Source: Caulobacter sp. 73W (GTDB lineage Bacteria; Pseudomonadota; Alphaproteobacteria; Caulobacterales; Caulobacteraceae). Taken from it: a stretch of DNA of 64,000 nucleotides. This document shows positions 1 to 8,132 of the stretch, piece after piece. A program made the position numbers and the translations under genes. The DNA lies in the NCBI RefSeq assembly GCF_041021955.1, contig NZ_CP158375.1, forward strand, positions 1,488,001 to 1,552,000, written 5' to 3'. Positions within the stretch are counted from its first letter, which is position 1. Every line of letters starts with the position of its first letter. The notes under the pieces are model-generated. The model did no database searches, was not told where the DNA came from, and saw only the letters and a program-made list of their open reading frames with translations.

Positions 1-750
1 GGCCTGCTCAGCTACAACTGCGTGGGACCCAAGGAGGGCTGGGCCGGCCCCAAGCGCGCCGGCTGCGCCTATCTGAAGATCATCACCCACTACGAGCTCG
101 AGAACGCAAATCCCGGCGGCCCGCCCAAGGTCTACACCTTCGCCGATCCCGACACCGTCGAGGCCATGCAGGCCGACATCGCCCGCCTGCGCGACCAGGT
201 GGACGTTCTGATCGTCGCCTTCCACAAGGGCGTGGTCCACACGCCGGCCCACATCGCCATGTACGAGAAGGCCGTCAGCCGCGCCGCCATCGAGGCGGGC
301 GCGGACATGGTCATCGGCCACCATTCGCACATCCTGCGCGGAATCGAAGTGTGGCGCGGCAAGCCGATCTTCCATGGCCTTGGCAACTTCATCACCGTGA
401 CCCGCGCGCTGTCGGTGGAAGGTAACGAAAGCCCCGAACGGCGCGCCTGGGCGCAAAAGCGCAAGGTGCTGTTCGGCTTCGAGCCTGACCCGAACTATCC
501 GCTCTACCCCTTCCACCCGGAGGCCAAGAACGGGATCGTCGCCGACTGCCGCTGGGACGCCGACGGGAACTTCACCCCGGGCTTCAAGCCGCTGTGGATG
601 GAGCCGACCGGCCAGCCGCGCCCTTTGGGCGACGACGAGGACGGGCGCCGCGTCGCCGCCTATGTGGAAAAGATCAGCCGCGCGGCGGGCCTGGACACAC
701 GGTTTTGGTGGGATGGCGATCGGGTGGTGTTCGCGCAAGCCAGCGACTAG
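1..750 (+). CDS. CapA/PgsA-family protein, 5'-truncated by window edge
   Basis: C-terminal 249 residues of a CapA-type protein, a calcineurin-like phosphoesterase-fold family linked to capsule or poly-gamma-glutamate synthesis; the reaction is unsettled for most members. The frame is open from base 1, so the start lies outside. Visible metal-site motifs are FHKG near residue 74 of the visible part, GHHSHILRG near 105 and HGLGNF near 125, in the order expected for the family. It ends in TAG and is followed 45 bases later by a MarR regulator in the same direction. A signal peptide cannot be judged. Confidence 0.85.
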   Translation, partial: GLLSYNCVGPKEGWAGPKRAGCAYLKIITHYELENANPGGPPKVYTFADPDTVEAMQADIARLRDQVDVLIVAFHKGVVHTPAHIAMYEKAVSRAAIEAGADMVIGHHSHILRGIEVWRGKPIFHGLGNFITVTRALSVEGNESPERRAWAQKRKVLFGFEPDPNYPLYPFHPEAKNGIVADCRWDADGNFTPGFKPLWMEPTGQPRPLGDDEDGRRVAAYVEKISRAAGLDTRFWWDGDRVVFAQASD

Positions 751-795
751 CATGCTTGAGCGTCGACTCGCGCGGCGCCGGTCAGACGGACGGTG

Positions 796-1293
796 ATGAC
801 GACGAACGCAAAGGCCCCGGCGCCGATCGACCCTGAAGAGCCGGCGGAAGTCACGCTGGGCGTGCTCGACAACATCATCGGCTTTCGGATCCGGCGGATC
901 CAGAACCACATCTCGCGGTCCTTCCGAGCGCGCCTGAACAGCGACGAGCTGCGCCCGGGCGTGTTCTCGGCCCTTGCCCTGATCGGGGCCAATCCGGGGC
1001 TGTCGCAAAAGACGCTGGCGCGTGAGGTCGGCTTCGACAAGGCCACCATCGTCGCCATTCTCGACAACATGGAGCGCCAGGGCTGGACCGAGCGTCGCCG
1101 CTCCAGCACCGACCGCCGCCGCCACCTGCTGTTCGTCACACCGGCCGGCGCCAAGGCGCTGGAGGAGATGACTGTGCTGGCCCGCGAAAACGAGGCGCAC
1201 ATCAACGCCGCCCTGACCAAGTCCGAGCAGGCGACCCTGCAGACCCTGCTCGATAAGGTCTACAAGATCTGCTTCGTGGACGTGTCGACCTAG
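796..1293 (+). CDS. MarR-family transcriptional regulator
   Basis: 165-aa winged-helix regulator. The core shows the MarR pattern: recognition-helix region with SQKTLAREVGFDKAT and a wing with STDRRRHLLFVTPAG. MarR proteins bind palindromic operators as dimers and usually release on binding a phenolic or other small ligand. An overlapping GTG at 793 precedes the ATG at 796; neither has a strong ribosome site, so the start could be either. It is clearly paralogous to the MarR gene at 2862-3371 (shared GANPG-x-SQ, DRRRH-x-LF-x-TPAG). Its stop overlaps that of the convergent MFS gene, suggesting control of that transporter locus (inference). Confidence 0.9.
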   Translation: MTTNAKAPAPIDPEEPAEVTLGVLDNIIGFRIRRIQNHISRSFRARLNSDELRPGVFSALALIGANPGLSQKTLAREVGFDKATIVAILDNMERQGWTERRRSSTDRRRHLLFVTPAGAKALEEMTVLARENEAHINAALTKSEQATLQTLLDKVYKICFVDVST

Positions 1294-2708
1294 GCTTCGA
1301 CCGCCCGTCGCTTGCCCAGCTTCAGCGCCGCCACCACCAGGAAGGCGGACGCCAGAACGAAGCCCAGCGCCACCACCACCAAAGCCGTCTGCAAGCCGCT
1401 GGCCGAGGCCTGGGCGCAGGCCTGCGCCAACGGTTCGGCCGCATCCTTGGCCGCGCGGCCGCCCGGGCAGGCGGCGTTGAACGCCCCAAACACAGCCGGG
1501 AAGCTGGCGTTGGCCGCCGCGTCGCTGACGGCGCCGGCGATCAGCGGCCCGGTGCTGCCCAGCACGGTGGCGCCGAACATGAAGACCGCCGCGCCCGTCG
1601 CCCGCATGGTGCCGGGCACGATGTTCTGGATGGCCGCGTACATCGGCCCGTTCTTGAGATTGTAGGCCACCGCGGCGGCGAGCACGCAGGGCATGGCCAG
1701 ACGCCAGTCTGCTTGCGTGAAGGCCAGCAGGTAGAAGCCCGCGGTCAACACCCCGCCCACGGCCGGCACCAGCACATAGGAGCGGCCCTTGGCGTCGGAG
1801 AAGCGGTCGGCCGCGAAGCCGCCGATGAAGGTCCCGAGCAGCCCGAACAGACCGCTCAGCCCAACGACCCCGCCGGCCTGAGCCAGGGTCAGTTCGTGGC
1901 TGCGCATCATGAACGAGACCATGAAGACGGTGACCCCGTTATAGGCCACGCCGATGAACGCGCCGCCGATGAACAGGAAGACAAAGGCGGGATCGCCGAG
2001 CAGACGCTTGGCGTCGGCGGCGAAGGACGAGCGGGCTTTGGGCTGCGGCTGGCCGCTTTGGGCGGCCAGGTTACGCGGCTCCTTCAGGGTCAGGGCGACC
2101 AGGACGGCCAGGAGCAGGCCCGGCAGGCCGATGACGATGAAGGCGGCGCGCCAGCCCCACTGCTGCGCCACCAAGCCGCCGATGATCGGCGCCAGGATGG
2201 TGGCGATGGAGGGCGCCGCGGCGACCACCGACATCACCACCCCGCGTTGGCGCATGGTGAAATTGTCGGCCAGCAGGGAGTGGCTGATGGGAATGCAGCC
2301 GCCTTCGCCCATGCCGACCCCGACACGGAACAGCAGCAGTTGGACGAAATTGACCGCCACGCCGCACAGAGCCGTCATGGCCGACCATATGGCGATGACC
2401 GTGGCCAGAAGGCCGGCGCGGTTGATCCGCTCCGCCAGACGCGCGACGGGAATGCCGGCCACTGAATAGAACAGAGCGAAGGCCGGACCGCTGAGCAGAC
2501 CCAGCTGCCAGTCGGTCAGGGCCAGCTCGCGCTTGATCGGCTCCTGCAGCACGCCCAGCACGATGCGGTCCAGATAGTTGCAGACCGTGACCAGCAGCAG
2601 CAGGATGACGATATAGACCTTGTAGGGACGCCATCCGCGATGCGGCTCAGGCCCCGCTTCAGAGTCCTGAGCGGTCGCTGCGGCCGCCTTGATCGCCACA
2701 TCGGTCAT
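1290..2708 (-). CDS. MFS transporter
   Basis: 472-aa major facilitator with about 12 hydrophobic segments. The first helix is followed by NYLDRIVLG, and the loop between helices 2 and 3 and the GxGxGEGG stretch in helix 4 are typical of organic-anion or sugar-acid MFS carriers. The start ATG at 2708 is preceded by a strong GGGAGG. A 15-bp palindrome lies about 75 bases upstream. The neighbouring sugar-acid dehydratase and two MarR genes suggest uptake of a hexarate or related acid; substrate is inference. A roughly 40-residue periplasmic loop before the last helix (with paired Cys) is longer than usual. Confidence 0.88.
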   Translation of the reverse strand: MTDVAIKAAAATAQDSEAGPEPHRGWRPYKVYIVILLLLVTVCNYLDRIVLGVLQEPIKRELALTDWQLGLLSGPAFALFYSVAGIPVARLAERINRAGLLATVIAIWSAMTALCGVAVNFVQLLLFRVGVGMGEGGCIPISHSLLADNFTMRQRGVVMSVVAAAPSIATILAPIIGGLVAQQWGWRAAFIVIGLPGLLLAVLVALTLKEPRNLAAQSGQPQPKARSSFAADAKRLLGDPAFVFLFIGGAFIGVAYNGVTVFMVSFMMRSHELTLAQAGGVVGLSGLFGLLGTFIGGFAADRFSDAKGRSYVLVPAVGGVLTAGFYLLAFTQADWRLAMPCVLAAAVAYNLKNGPMYAAIQNIVPGTMRATGAAVFMFGATVLGSTGPLIAGAVSDAAANASFPAVFGAFNAACPGGRAAKDAAEPLAQACAQASASGLQTALVVVALGFVLASAFLVVAALKLGKRRAVEA

Positions 2709-2780
2709 GCCTGTTCCTCCCAGAACGGCGAATTCGAACGCGCCCTGTGCGAGCGTCTATGTTCGTTTGTATATAAGATT

Positions 2781-2795
2781 GTTTGACGATCAAAC
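2781..2795. promoter_or_regulatory. Candidate MarR operator (15-bp palindrome)
   Basis: Perfect palindrome GTTTGA-CGA-TCAAAC, 75 bases upstream of the MFS start in an AT-rich patch. The 8-mer GATCAAAC at its right half recurs next to the inverted repeat before the MarR gene at 3453-3460. Size and symmetry fit MarR-family operators; which of the two MarR proteins binds is unknown. Confidence 0.5.
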
Positions 2796-2861
2796 TATTT
2801 ATGACGGCTGGACTTTGCGTCGCGCACAGCCTTGATCACCGGTCGCCGCATGCGCGGCGGG

Positions 2862-3371
2862 CTAGACGTAGATGCGCTGCAATAGGGAGACCAGTGTCGC
2901 CAGTTCAGCTTCGGTGAAGCGCTCGGCGAACTGACGCTCGTGCTCCTTGATCAGCGACTTGACCTTGACCAGCATCTTTTGGCCAGCCGGCGTCAGGAAA
3001 AGCTCGTGCCGACGCCGATCGACCAAAGAGCGCTGGCGCACCACCAGACCCCGGCCTTCAAGCTTGTCGATGATGGCCATGGTGGTGGCCCGGTCCATGC
3101 GCAGCGCACCGCCCAGGGCGATCTGCGAGGTTCCCGGGTTGGCCCCGACCAGCCACAGGGTGGCGGCGTGCTTTTGGGTCAGCTCGACCCGCGCCAGCAC
3201 GGCGATCACGCGCCGGTGCATGGTGCCCTGGGCCTGGCGGACGTGGAAGCCCAGGACCTCATCGAGGTCGTCGAAGTTCAGAACAGCGCCGCCCTCGCTC
3301 GCCTCCGCTGGGATGCTCGCCGCCGGGGCGGTTTGCGTCACGGCGGTCTTGCGTTTGGCGGGAGTCTTCAT
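2862..3371 (-). CDS. MarR-family transcriptional regulator
   Basis: 169-aa MarR-type regulator, starting at the ATG at 3371 that opens MKTPAKRK; the frame extends upstream to 3458 but that part covers the operator-like repeat. The N-terminal 40 residues are Ala/Lys-rich and probably disordered. The winged helix carries DRATTMAIIDKLEGRG and the wing VDRRRHELFLTPAG. It is a paralogue of the MarR gene at 796-1293. A perfect inverted repeat at 3424-3455 sits directly upstream, consistent with autoregulation (inference). Confidence 0.88.
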   Translation of the reverse strand: MKTPAKRKTAVTQTAPAASIPAEASEGGAVLNFDDLDEVLGFHVRQAQGTMHRRVIAVLARVELTQKHAATLWLVGANPGTSQIALGGALRMDRATTMAIIDKLEGRGLVVRQRSLVDRRRHELFLTPAGQKMLVKVKSLIKEHERQFAERFTEAELATLVSLLQRIYV

Positions 3372-3423
3372 GGGCGGATGAACTCGTGCAGGACGGGCGC
3401 CATCAATGGTTCGGCCCCTGACT

Positions 3424-3455
3424 ATCAGTTGGCCTAGCATACCGCGCCAACTGAT
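3424..3455. promoter_or_regulatory. Inverted repeat, probable autoregulatory operator
   Basis: Two perfect 10-bp arms, ATCAGTTGGC (3424-3433) and GCCAACTGAT (3446-3455), with a 12-base spacer, about 53 bases before the MarR start at 3371. The right arm runs into GATCAAAC, the 8-mer also present in the palindrome before the MFS gene. Confidence 0.55.
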
Positions 3456-3556
3456 CAAACGTCACGCTCCAAGAGCATGGTTTGCCCAAGGACCGCGCCG
3501 ATTGCGCTCAAGCGCGCGCTTCTCGTCGTCCGCGCATCATCCGACTCCAATGGACG

Positions 3557-4729
3557 TCAGGAGCCGCCCCCGCGCCTAAAGCTCTCCTTGGCCACCGTCC
3601 AGGCGCGGGCCTGGCCGCTCAAGGTGACGCCCAGACCCAGTCGGTCTGGAACGATCATGCGGCCACCGACGATCGTCTGGCGCTCGTTGAACAGCGGGTC
3701 GAGCCAGTCGAAGTGCTCGACCCAAGGCTCGCGCGGATAGGTCGCCGCCAGATGCAGGTGGATCTCCATGGCGAAGTGCGGCGCCAGGCCCAGGCCCTTC
3801 TGATCGGCGAAGGTCAGAAGGCGCATGAACTGCGAGATCCCGCCCACGCGCGGGGCGTCGGGCTGGATGATGTCCACGGCGCCAAGACCGATCAGCTCCA
3901 TGTGCTCGCCGGCGCTGGATAGCATCTCACCGGACGCGATGGGCGTGTCGAGCGCCAGGGCCAGGGCGGCGTGGCCCTCGGCGTCATAGGCGTCGAGGGG
4001 CTCCTCGATCCAGGTCAGGCCGAAGCTCTCCATGGCCCGCCCCATGCGCAGGGCGGTCGCCCGGTCCCATTGCTGGTTGGCGTCGACCATCAGGGCGACG
4101 CGGCCGTCGATGCGCTTCTCGACCGCCTCCAGGCGGCGCAGATCCTCGCGCCAGTCGGGCTGGCCGACCTTGATCTTGATGCCGCCGATGCCCTCTTCCA
4201 GCGACCGGTCGATATTGTCGAGCACCGCTTCCAGCGGCGTCGACAGGAAGCCGCCGGAGGTGTTGTAGCAGGCCACGGAATCGCGATGGACGCCGAGCAG
4301 CCTGGCCAGCGGCAGGCCGGCGCGCTTGGCTTTCAGGTCCCACAGGCAGTTGTCGAAGGCCGCGATCGCCTGGGTGGCGATGCCGCTGCGCCCCACCGAG
4401 GCCCCCGCCCAGACCAGCTTGGTCCAAAGACGGGAGATGTCGTTGGGATCCTCGTCCAGCAGGTTGTCGGCGATCTCCTTGGCGTGGGCGTAGAGGGCCG
4501 GCCCGCCCGCGCGCTTGGAATAGCTGAACCCGACGCCAGAGCCGCCCTGCGCGGTCTCGATCTCCACGAACAGGAAGGCCACTTGCGTCAGCGGCTTCTG
4601 GCGCCCGGTCGTCACCTTGGCGTCGCTGACCGGCGTGGCCAGGGGCAAGTTGACCAGCGACAGATCGATCTTCTCGATACGGTCGCCAAGATAGCAGCTG
4701 GCGGACTGGGCGCTGGAGGTCTTGGTCAT
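3557..4729 (-). CDS. L-talarate/galactarate dehydratase-like enolase-superfamily enzyme
   Basis: 390-aa mandelate racemase/muconate lactonizing group enzyme. Expected outcome: Mg-dependent dehydration of a hexarate (talarate or galactarate) to a keto-deoxy acid. The catalytic set is all visible: KIK at 185-187, metal ligands D216, E242 and E268, N218, and the catalytic His in APHFAMEIH at 318. The stretch EEPLDAYDAEGH and the motif APHFAMEIHLHLAA match the talarate/galactarate dehydratase group described from Salmonella, with residues offset by exactly ten. The start ATG at 4729 gives a full-length N-domain. With the MFS and MarR genes it forms a sugar-acid catabolic locus. Confidence 0.85.
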   Translation of the reverse strand: MTKTSSAQSASCYLGDRIEKIDLSLVNLPLATPVSDAKVTTGRQKPLTQVAFLFVEIETAQGGSGVGFSYSKRAGGPALYAHAKEIADNLLDEDPNDISRLWTKLVWAGASVGRSGIATQAIAAFDNCLWDLKAKRAGLPLARLLGVHRDSVACYNTSGGFLSTPLEAVLDNIDRSLEEGIGGIKIKVGQPDWREDLRRLEAVEKRIDGRVALMVDANQQWDRATALRMGRAMESFGLTWIEEPLDAYDAEGHAALALALDTPIASGEMLSSAGEHMELIGLGAVDIIQPDAPRVGGISQFMRLLTFADQKGLGLAPHFAMEIHLHLAATYPREPWVEHFDWLDPLFNERQTIVGGRMIVPDRLGLGVTLSGQARAWTVAKESFRRGGGS

Positions 4730-4848
4730 TTGGCATCCATTGGAGCGGGCGTTCTAGGGAGGCGGCTTTACGCGCTGGCGAAGAACTCCGAGTTTCTCAG
4801 GCGCTATAGAACTGTCGTCCACCCTGCTCGAGGTGGCGGGTCTTGCGA

Positions 4849-5121
4849 GGACATGCCGGTTTGGCGGTCACCTGGGCCTTGGAACATTCGACGGATGACA
4901 AGCCGTGGCTGCACATTGACTGGCGCGAAAGCGACGTCGTCATGCCGCTGTCCGACCCTCACGCCCTCGGCTCCGGCCAGGGACGGTAACTTATCGAGCA
5001 GGCCCTGCCTTACCAGCTCGGGGCCCGGACGACCTACGCGCTGGGCCCCGACGGCGTTCACTGCACGATAGTGGTTCCAGTGTCGCAGACGTCCGCAGAT
5101 CTGGAGGCCGCCGATGGCTGA
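4849..5121 (+). pseudogene. 3' remnant of an HWE sensor histidine kinase with internal stop
   Basis: Frame 1 here encodes the ATPase end of an HWE/HisKA_2 kinase: LHIDWRES (the W-x-E motif) at about 4912-4935 and the G-box GSGQGR then LIEQALPYQLGA. Between GR and LIEQ the expected Glu codon is TAA (4987-4989). The H-box and N-box are missing, so the 5' part is gone. The old stop TGA (5119-5121) overlaps the ATG of the receiver gene at 5114, the arrangement normally seen for HWE kinase-receiver pairs, so this was the partner kinase. Seen directly by translating the strand; functional loss is inferred. Confidence 0.8.
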
Positions 5122-5485
5122 CGTTTCCCTTAAGGGCTGTCGCATCCTGGTCGTGGAAGACGAGTATCTGCTGGCCGAAGAGCTGCGCGCCGAGCTTGAA
5201 GCGGCGCAAGTGGTGGTCATCGGACCGGTAGGGCAGCTTGAGCCGGCGATCGCGCTCATAGCGGCGCAACCGCGGATCGACGGCGCCGTTCTTGACGTCA
5301 ACTTGGGCGGCGACAGCGTCTTTCGGGCCGCCGACCTGCTCCTCGCTCGCGGCGTTCCGGTGGTTTTCACGACGGGCTACGACGCCGCGGCGCTTCCCGA
5401 GCGCTACGCCCACCTGCCCCTGTGCGAAAAGCCGGTCTCGATCAGCAAGGTCGCCCAGGCGATCGGTCACGCTTTGGTGGACTAG
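5114..5485 (+). CDS. Single-domain response regulator (FAT-GUY type)
   Basis: 123-aa receiver with no output domain. Acidic pair ED at 16-17, phospho-acceptor D61 in LDVNL, and the signature FTTGYD followed by EKPVS (Lys near 105). The F-x-TGY motif marks the FAT-GUY subgroup of alphaproteobacterial receivers, which exchange phosphate with HWE kinases and, in several species, feed the general stress response. Translation is coupled to the remnant kinase frame by overlap. Its own kinase is broken, so it must be phosphorylated in trans or be an orphan. It converges on the CBS gene, overlapping it by 4 bases. Confidence 0.92.
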   Translation: MADVSLKGCRILVVEDEYLLAEELRAELEAAQVVVIGPVGQLEPAIALIAAQPRIDGAVLDVNLGGDSVFRAADLLLARGVPVVFTTGYDAAALPERYAHLPLCEKPVSISKVAQAIGHALVD

Positions 5486-5928
5486 GGGACGGTCGCGCTC
5501 TGGGGAGCGCCCGTTGCGCCGCTGACCCCCGCCAGGACCTTGCCAGCCGCCGCCGCGGCACGGGGTCCCTTGCGGCTGATATCTCCAAGAGACAGCACGC
5601 CGACCAGACGCATCTGCGCGTTCAAGACAGGCAGTCTGCGAAGTTGCAGATCGGCCATGTAGAAGGCCGCCATGTCGAGGCTCTCACGCTCCTGGCAATA
5701 GCGCACTGGAGCGCTCATCACCTTGCTGACCGCGGCGCCGCCGCGCAGGCCGCCGGCAAGCCCGCGCACGACGATGTCCCGGTCGGTCACGATGCCCACG
5801 AGGCGATCGCGCTCCCCCACCGGCATCCAACCCACGTCGAGCTTCGCCATGGTCCTGGCCACGCGCTTGAGACTGTCCGAGGGAAGACAGACCGTGACGC
5901 AGGCCGTCATGACCTCTTTGACCTCCAT
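5482..5928 (-). CDS. CBS-domain pair protein
   Basis: 148-aa protein made of two CBS motifs (KEVMTACVTVCLP... and SKVMSAPVRYCQ...), each with the usual VGIVTDRDIV or VGVLSLGDIS strand. Such stand-alone pairs bind adenosine nucleotides and act as energy or redox sensors. The open frame runs to 5982, but the ATG at 5928 lies 4 bases after the stop of the sigma-factor gene and starts exactly at the domain (MEVKEVM), so it is preferred. Likely co-transcribed with the sigma factor. Confidence 0.85.
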   Translation of the reverse strand: MEVKEVMTACVTVCLPSDSLKRVARTMAKLDVGWMPVGERDRLVGIVTDRDIVVRGLAGGLRGGAAVSKVMSAPVRYCQERESLDMAAFYMADLQLRRLPVLNAQMRLVGVLSLGDISRKGPRAAAAAGKVLAGVSGATGAPQSATVP

Positions 5929-5932
5929 GGTG

Positions 5933-6472
5933 TCAAAGGAACGCCGTGGGGCGGTGCTCGGCCCACCCGGCGCGCCCGCCATGCGAGCGGCTGTCGGCGA
6001 CGTCGAGCAAGATCGCCAGTCGGTCGCGCGCTCGATTGATGCGGCTCTTGATGGTGCCGACCTTACAGCCGCATACCTGCGCCGCCTCTTCGTACGAGAG
6101 CCCGGTCATGACGACGAGCGTTAGGGCCTCGCGCTGTTCTGGTTTGATTTGGTCCAGCGCCTCGAGAAGTTCGCCGAACCTCAAGCGCCATTCCTGATCG
6201 GGCGCTTCGCCCAGCTGCGCGGCGTGCCGGCCGTCTACATCCTGGACCATCAGACGCTCTCGGCGCAGGGTGCTGTAGAAGACATTGCGCAAGATGGTGT
6301 GCACCCAGGCCCGCAGGTGGGTGCCCTCCTGAAACTGGTCGCGGTGGCGGCAGACGCGCAGCAGCATCTCTTGAACGAGGTCATCGGCGTCGGCGAGGGA
6401 TCCCGTCAGGCTGGCCGCGTAGCCGCGCAATTGCGGGACATAGGCGGTGACGTCTTGCATGAACTTGTCCAT
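5933..6472 (-). CDS. ECF sigma factor, EcfG-like
   Basis: 179-aa sigma-70 family ECF factor. Region 2 has DADDLVQEMLLRV and the HLRAWVHTILRN stretch seen in EcfG-type factors; region 4 has the helix-turn-helix SYEEAAQVCGCKVGTIKSR. EcfG factors drive the alphaproteobacterial general stress response from GGAAC-N16/17-CGTT promoters. No NepR anti-sigma or PhyR gene is adjacent, so this is more likely a paralogue than the primary factor. No matching promoter was found directly upstream; the 190-base upstream region is unusually AT-rich and holds a short palindrome. Confidence 0.85.
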   Translation of the reverse strand: MDKFMQDVTAYVPQLRGYAASLTGSLADADDLVQEMLLRVCRHRDQFQEGTHLRAWVHTILRNVFYSTLRRERLMVQDVDGRHAAQLGEAPDQEWRLRFGELLEALDQIKPEQREALTLVVMTGLSYEEAAQVCGCKVGTIKSRINRARDRLAILLDVADSRSHGGRAGWAEHRPTAFL

Positions 6473-6594
6473 GAGCCCTCATCGGTTGAACGGATGACCG
6501 ATGAGAAACCTAGAAGCAAGACGCCGCCCTAACCTTTGATAGTATTTCGGTGCTGCTATTCACATTAATTCACGAACTTGCAGGGAACCATTTG

Positions 6595-6606
6595 ACACGT
6601 TCGTGT
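6595..6606. promoter_or_regulatory. 12-bp palindrome upstream of the sigma-factor gene
   Basis: ACACG-TT-CGTGT in the AT-rich gap between the Crp-family gene and the sigma-factor gene, about 125 bases before the sigma-factor start. It may be an operator; no known factor is assigned. Confidence 0.3.
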
Positions 6607-6662
6607 AACGGCAACGCTAAGAACTGAATTGGGCCGGATCTGTCGAACTTTTTATTGAAACA

Positions 6663-7364
6663 CTAAAGCGACGCTTCGCGAGCGGCGTTCGCCCGATGCG
6701 CGCATGAGCACGCCAGACGTTCGAGAGCGGCGCGATCAGTGATGATCGTGCGAGCCCTCACCACGCGCACCGCGCCCACCTCCTGAAGCTTGACCGCGGC
6801 ATGGGTGACGCTCGTACGTTGCACGCCCAGCGCGAGGGCGGCCTCATCCTGCGTCATTGGGATGGTGTCGAGCCCTCCGCCCAAACGACTGATGTCCAGT
6901 AGCCGCCGCGCCAGTCGTTGGGTGATGGAGTGCCGCCCCTGACAGGCCAGGTTCGTCCAGGCGCGATGCGTCGCCGACGCCGCGAGCGCCAGGACATCCG
7001 GCGCGCTGTAGCCGAGGGCCGCGGCCTCGTTCAGCAAGGCGTCGCGCGAGACGAAGCCAAGCTCGCCATCGAGCACGCCGGTGAAGAGCGCCTTCGGTGG
7101 CGACGCGGGCCAACCGAGCCAGTCGCCTGTGCCCGCGAGGGCAGCTTCGACGGTGTAGCCATCTTCGATTTCGACGCCCATGGAGATCGCCCCCTGCAGG
7201 ATGATCGCCAGCTGACGCGGATTGGCGCCGAAGTCGATCGCCTGACGGGCCAGGAAGCGACGCGGCGTCACGCCTGCCCGCGCCAACAGCCTCGCCAGGT
7301 CGGACGGCGACAACGACAAGCTGTTTGACGTCGGGCGAACCAATTCGGGATCGTGGGTAAGCAA
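6663..7364 (-). CDS. Crp/Fnr-family transcriptional regulator
   Basis: 233-aa protein with a cyclic-nucleotide-binding-fold N-terminal part (residues about 30-150, weakly conserved) and a C-terminal winged helix with TQDEAALALGVQRTSVTHAAVKL, typical of HTH_Crp_2. It has no four-Cys iron-sulfur set, so it is not a classical Fnr. The ATG at 7364 is the first in frame after the non-coding region. It lies upstream of the sigma-factor gene on the same strand with a 190-base gap, so it probably has its own transcript. Confidence 0.83.
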   Translation of the reverse strand: MLTHDPELVRPTSNSLSLSPSDLARLLARAGVTPRRFLARQAIDFGANPRQLAIILQGAISMGVEIEDGYTVEAALAGTGDWLGWPASPPKALFTGVLDGELGFVSRDALLNEAAALGYSAPDVLALAASATHRAWTNLACQGRHSITQRLARRLLDISRLGGGLDTIPMTQDEAALALGVQRTSVTHAAVKLQEVGAVRVVRARTIITDRAALERLACSCAHRANAAREASL

Positions 7365-7886
7365 CTTTGGTCCGGAGAAACAAATACCGATCCCCAGCCT
7401 GCCGCTCGCAAGGCCTGCTCGCCTTCACATAGGTTAGGATGCCTTGCCGAGCGCGGCTTTGATTGCCGCGAGCCCAATCGTTGCGCCCCAGTTCGAGCTT
7501 GGCGGTCACCGGCGTCTTGATACGGTTCATTGATCAGCAGACTGGGTTCGAAGCCGCCCGACGAAATCGCCCTCCAGCGCAGCCATCGGCGCATTCGTGA
7601 GCCATCGTCTTGCGCCAGTCGCCGCGCTTGCCTGCGGCGAGACGCCCGCGGTTCCAGCCGCCGAGCTGACGGTGATGGTCGCCATCAAAAAAGCAGGGAC
7701 GAGGCCTCGGATGCGGCGCTGTCGCGCGATGAAAGGAGCATCGCCTCAAAGAGCATCGGACATCCATAGGCTGTCGTGGCCGACGTCTTTCGCGCAGGCG
7801 CGCACAACCGCGCTACGTCGGCCAGCCGACCCTGAACTCCTTATAAATCAAGCGTCTGATGGTAGCGCCACTGTGTCTGACCCGAC
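7365..7886. other. Intergenic region without a recognised gene
   Basis: About 520 bases between the Crp-family gene and the cyanophycin promoter. Several short frames exist on both strands (up to 79 codons) but their composition is that of chance GC-rich frames and none is recognisable. A minus-strand frame from about 7688 down to 7531 (MATITVSSAAG...) is the least unlikely, without supporting evidence. Confidence 0.5.
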
Positions 7887-7912
7887 GGAACTAGCGCGAT
7901 CAAGCAGTCGTT
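7887..7912 (+). promoter_or_regulatory. EcfG-type (general stress) promoter of the cyanophycin operon
   Basis: GGAAC (7887-7891), 17-base spacer, CGTT (7909-7912). This is a perfect match to the published EcfG-type consensus. The transcription start would be near 7919, some 20 bases before the first ORF with its ribosome site (CAGGAG). Confidence 0.75.
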
Positions 7913-7940
7913 CTAGCGGCAAATTTACAGGAGCGACGGG

Positions 7941-8132
7941 ATGAGGCGCCACGGCTTCAACTTCACCATCGAACAGCACGGAAGCATGTGGATCTGGTCG
8001 GCGCTGTCGCCGCACGCGACGGCGCCTGAGACTGGTGTCGCCCGGTCGCGGCGTCAGGCCGCCGCGTGCGTGATCCGGGCCTTGGTGCGGGCGCAGACAT
8101 CACAAGACGACACCGCTCAGAGGGCTGCTTGA
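7941..8132 (+). CDS. Small protein of unknown function, first gene of the cyanophycin operon
   Basis: 63-aa basic protein, ATG at 7941 after CAGGAGCGACGGG. No domain recognised; a conserved-looking core runs WIWSALSP and RRQAAACVIRALVRA, which suggests a short strand followed by an amphipathic helix. Its TGA (8130-8132) shares a base with the ATG of cyanophycin synthetase (TGATG), so the two are translationally coupled. Position directly behind the stress promoter makes it a likely accessory factor or leader ORF for the operon (inference). Confidence 0.65.
   Translation: MRRHGFNFTIEQHGSMWIWSALSPHATAPETGVARSRRQAAACVIRALVRAQTSQDDTAQRAA

Noticed and set aside
7531..7768. Short frames on both strands before the cyanophycin promoter
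   Set aside because: No ribosome site, no domain, competing frames of equal quality.
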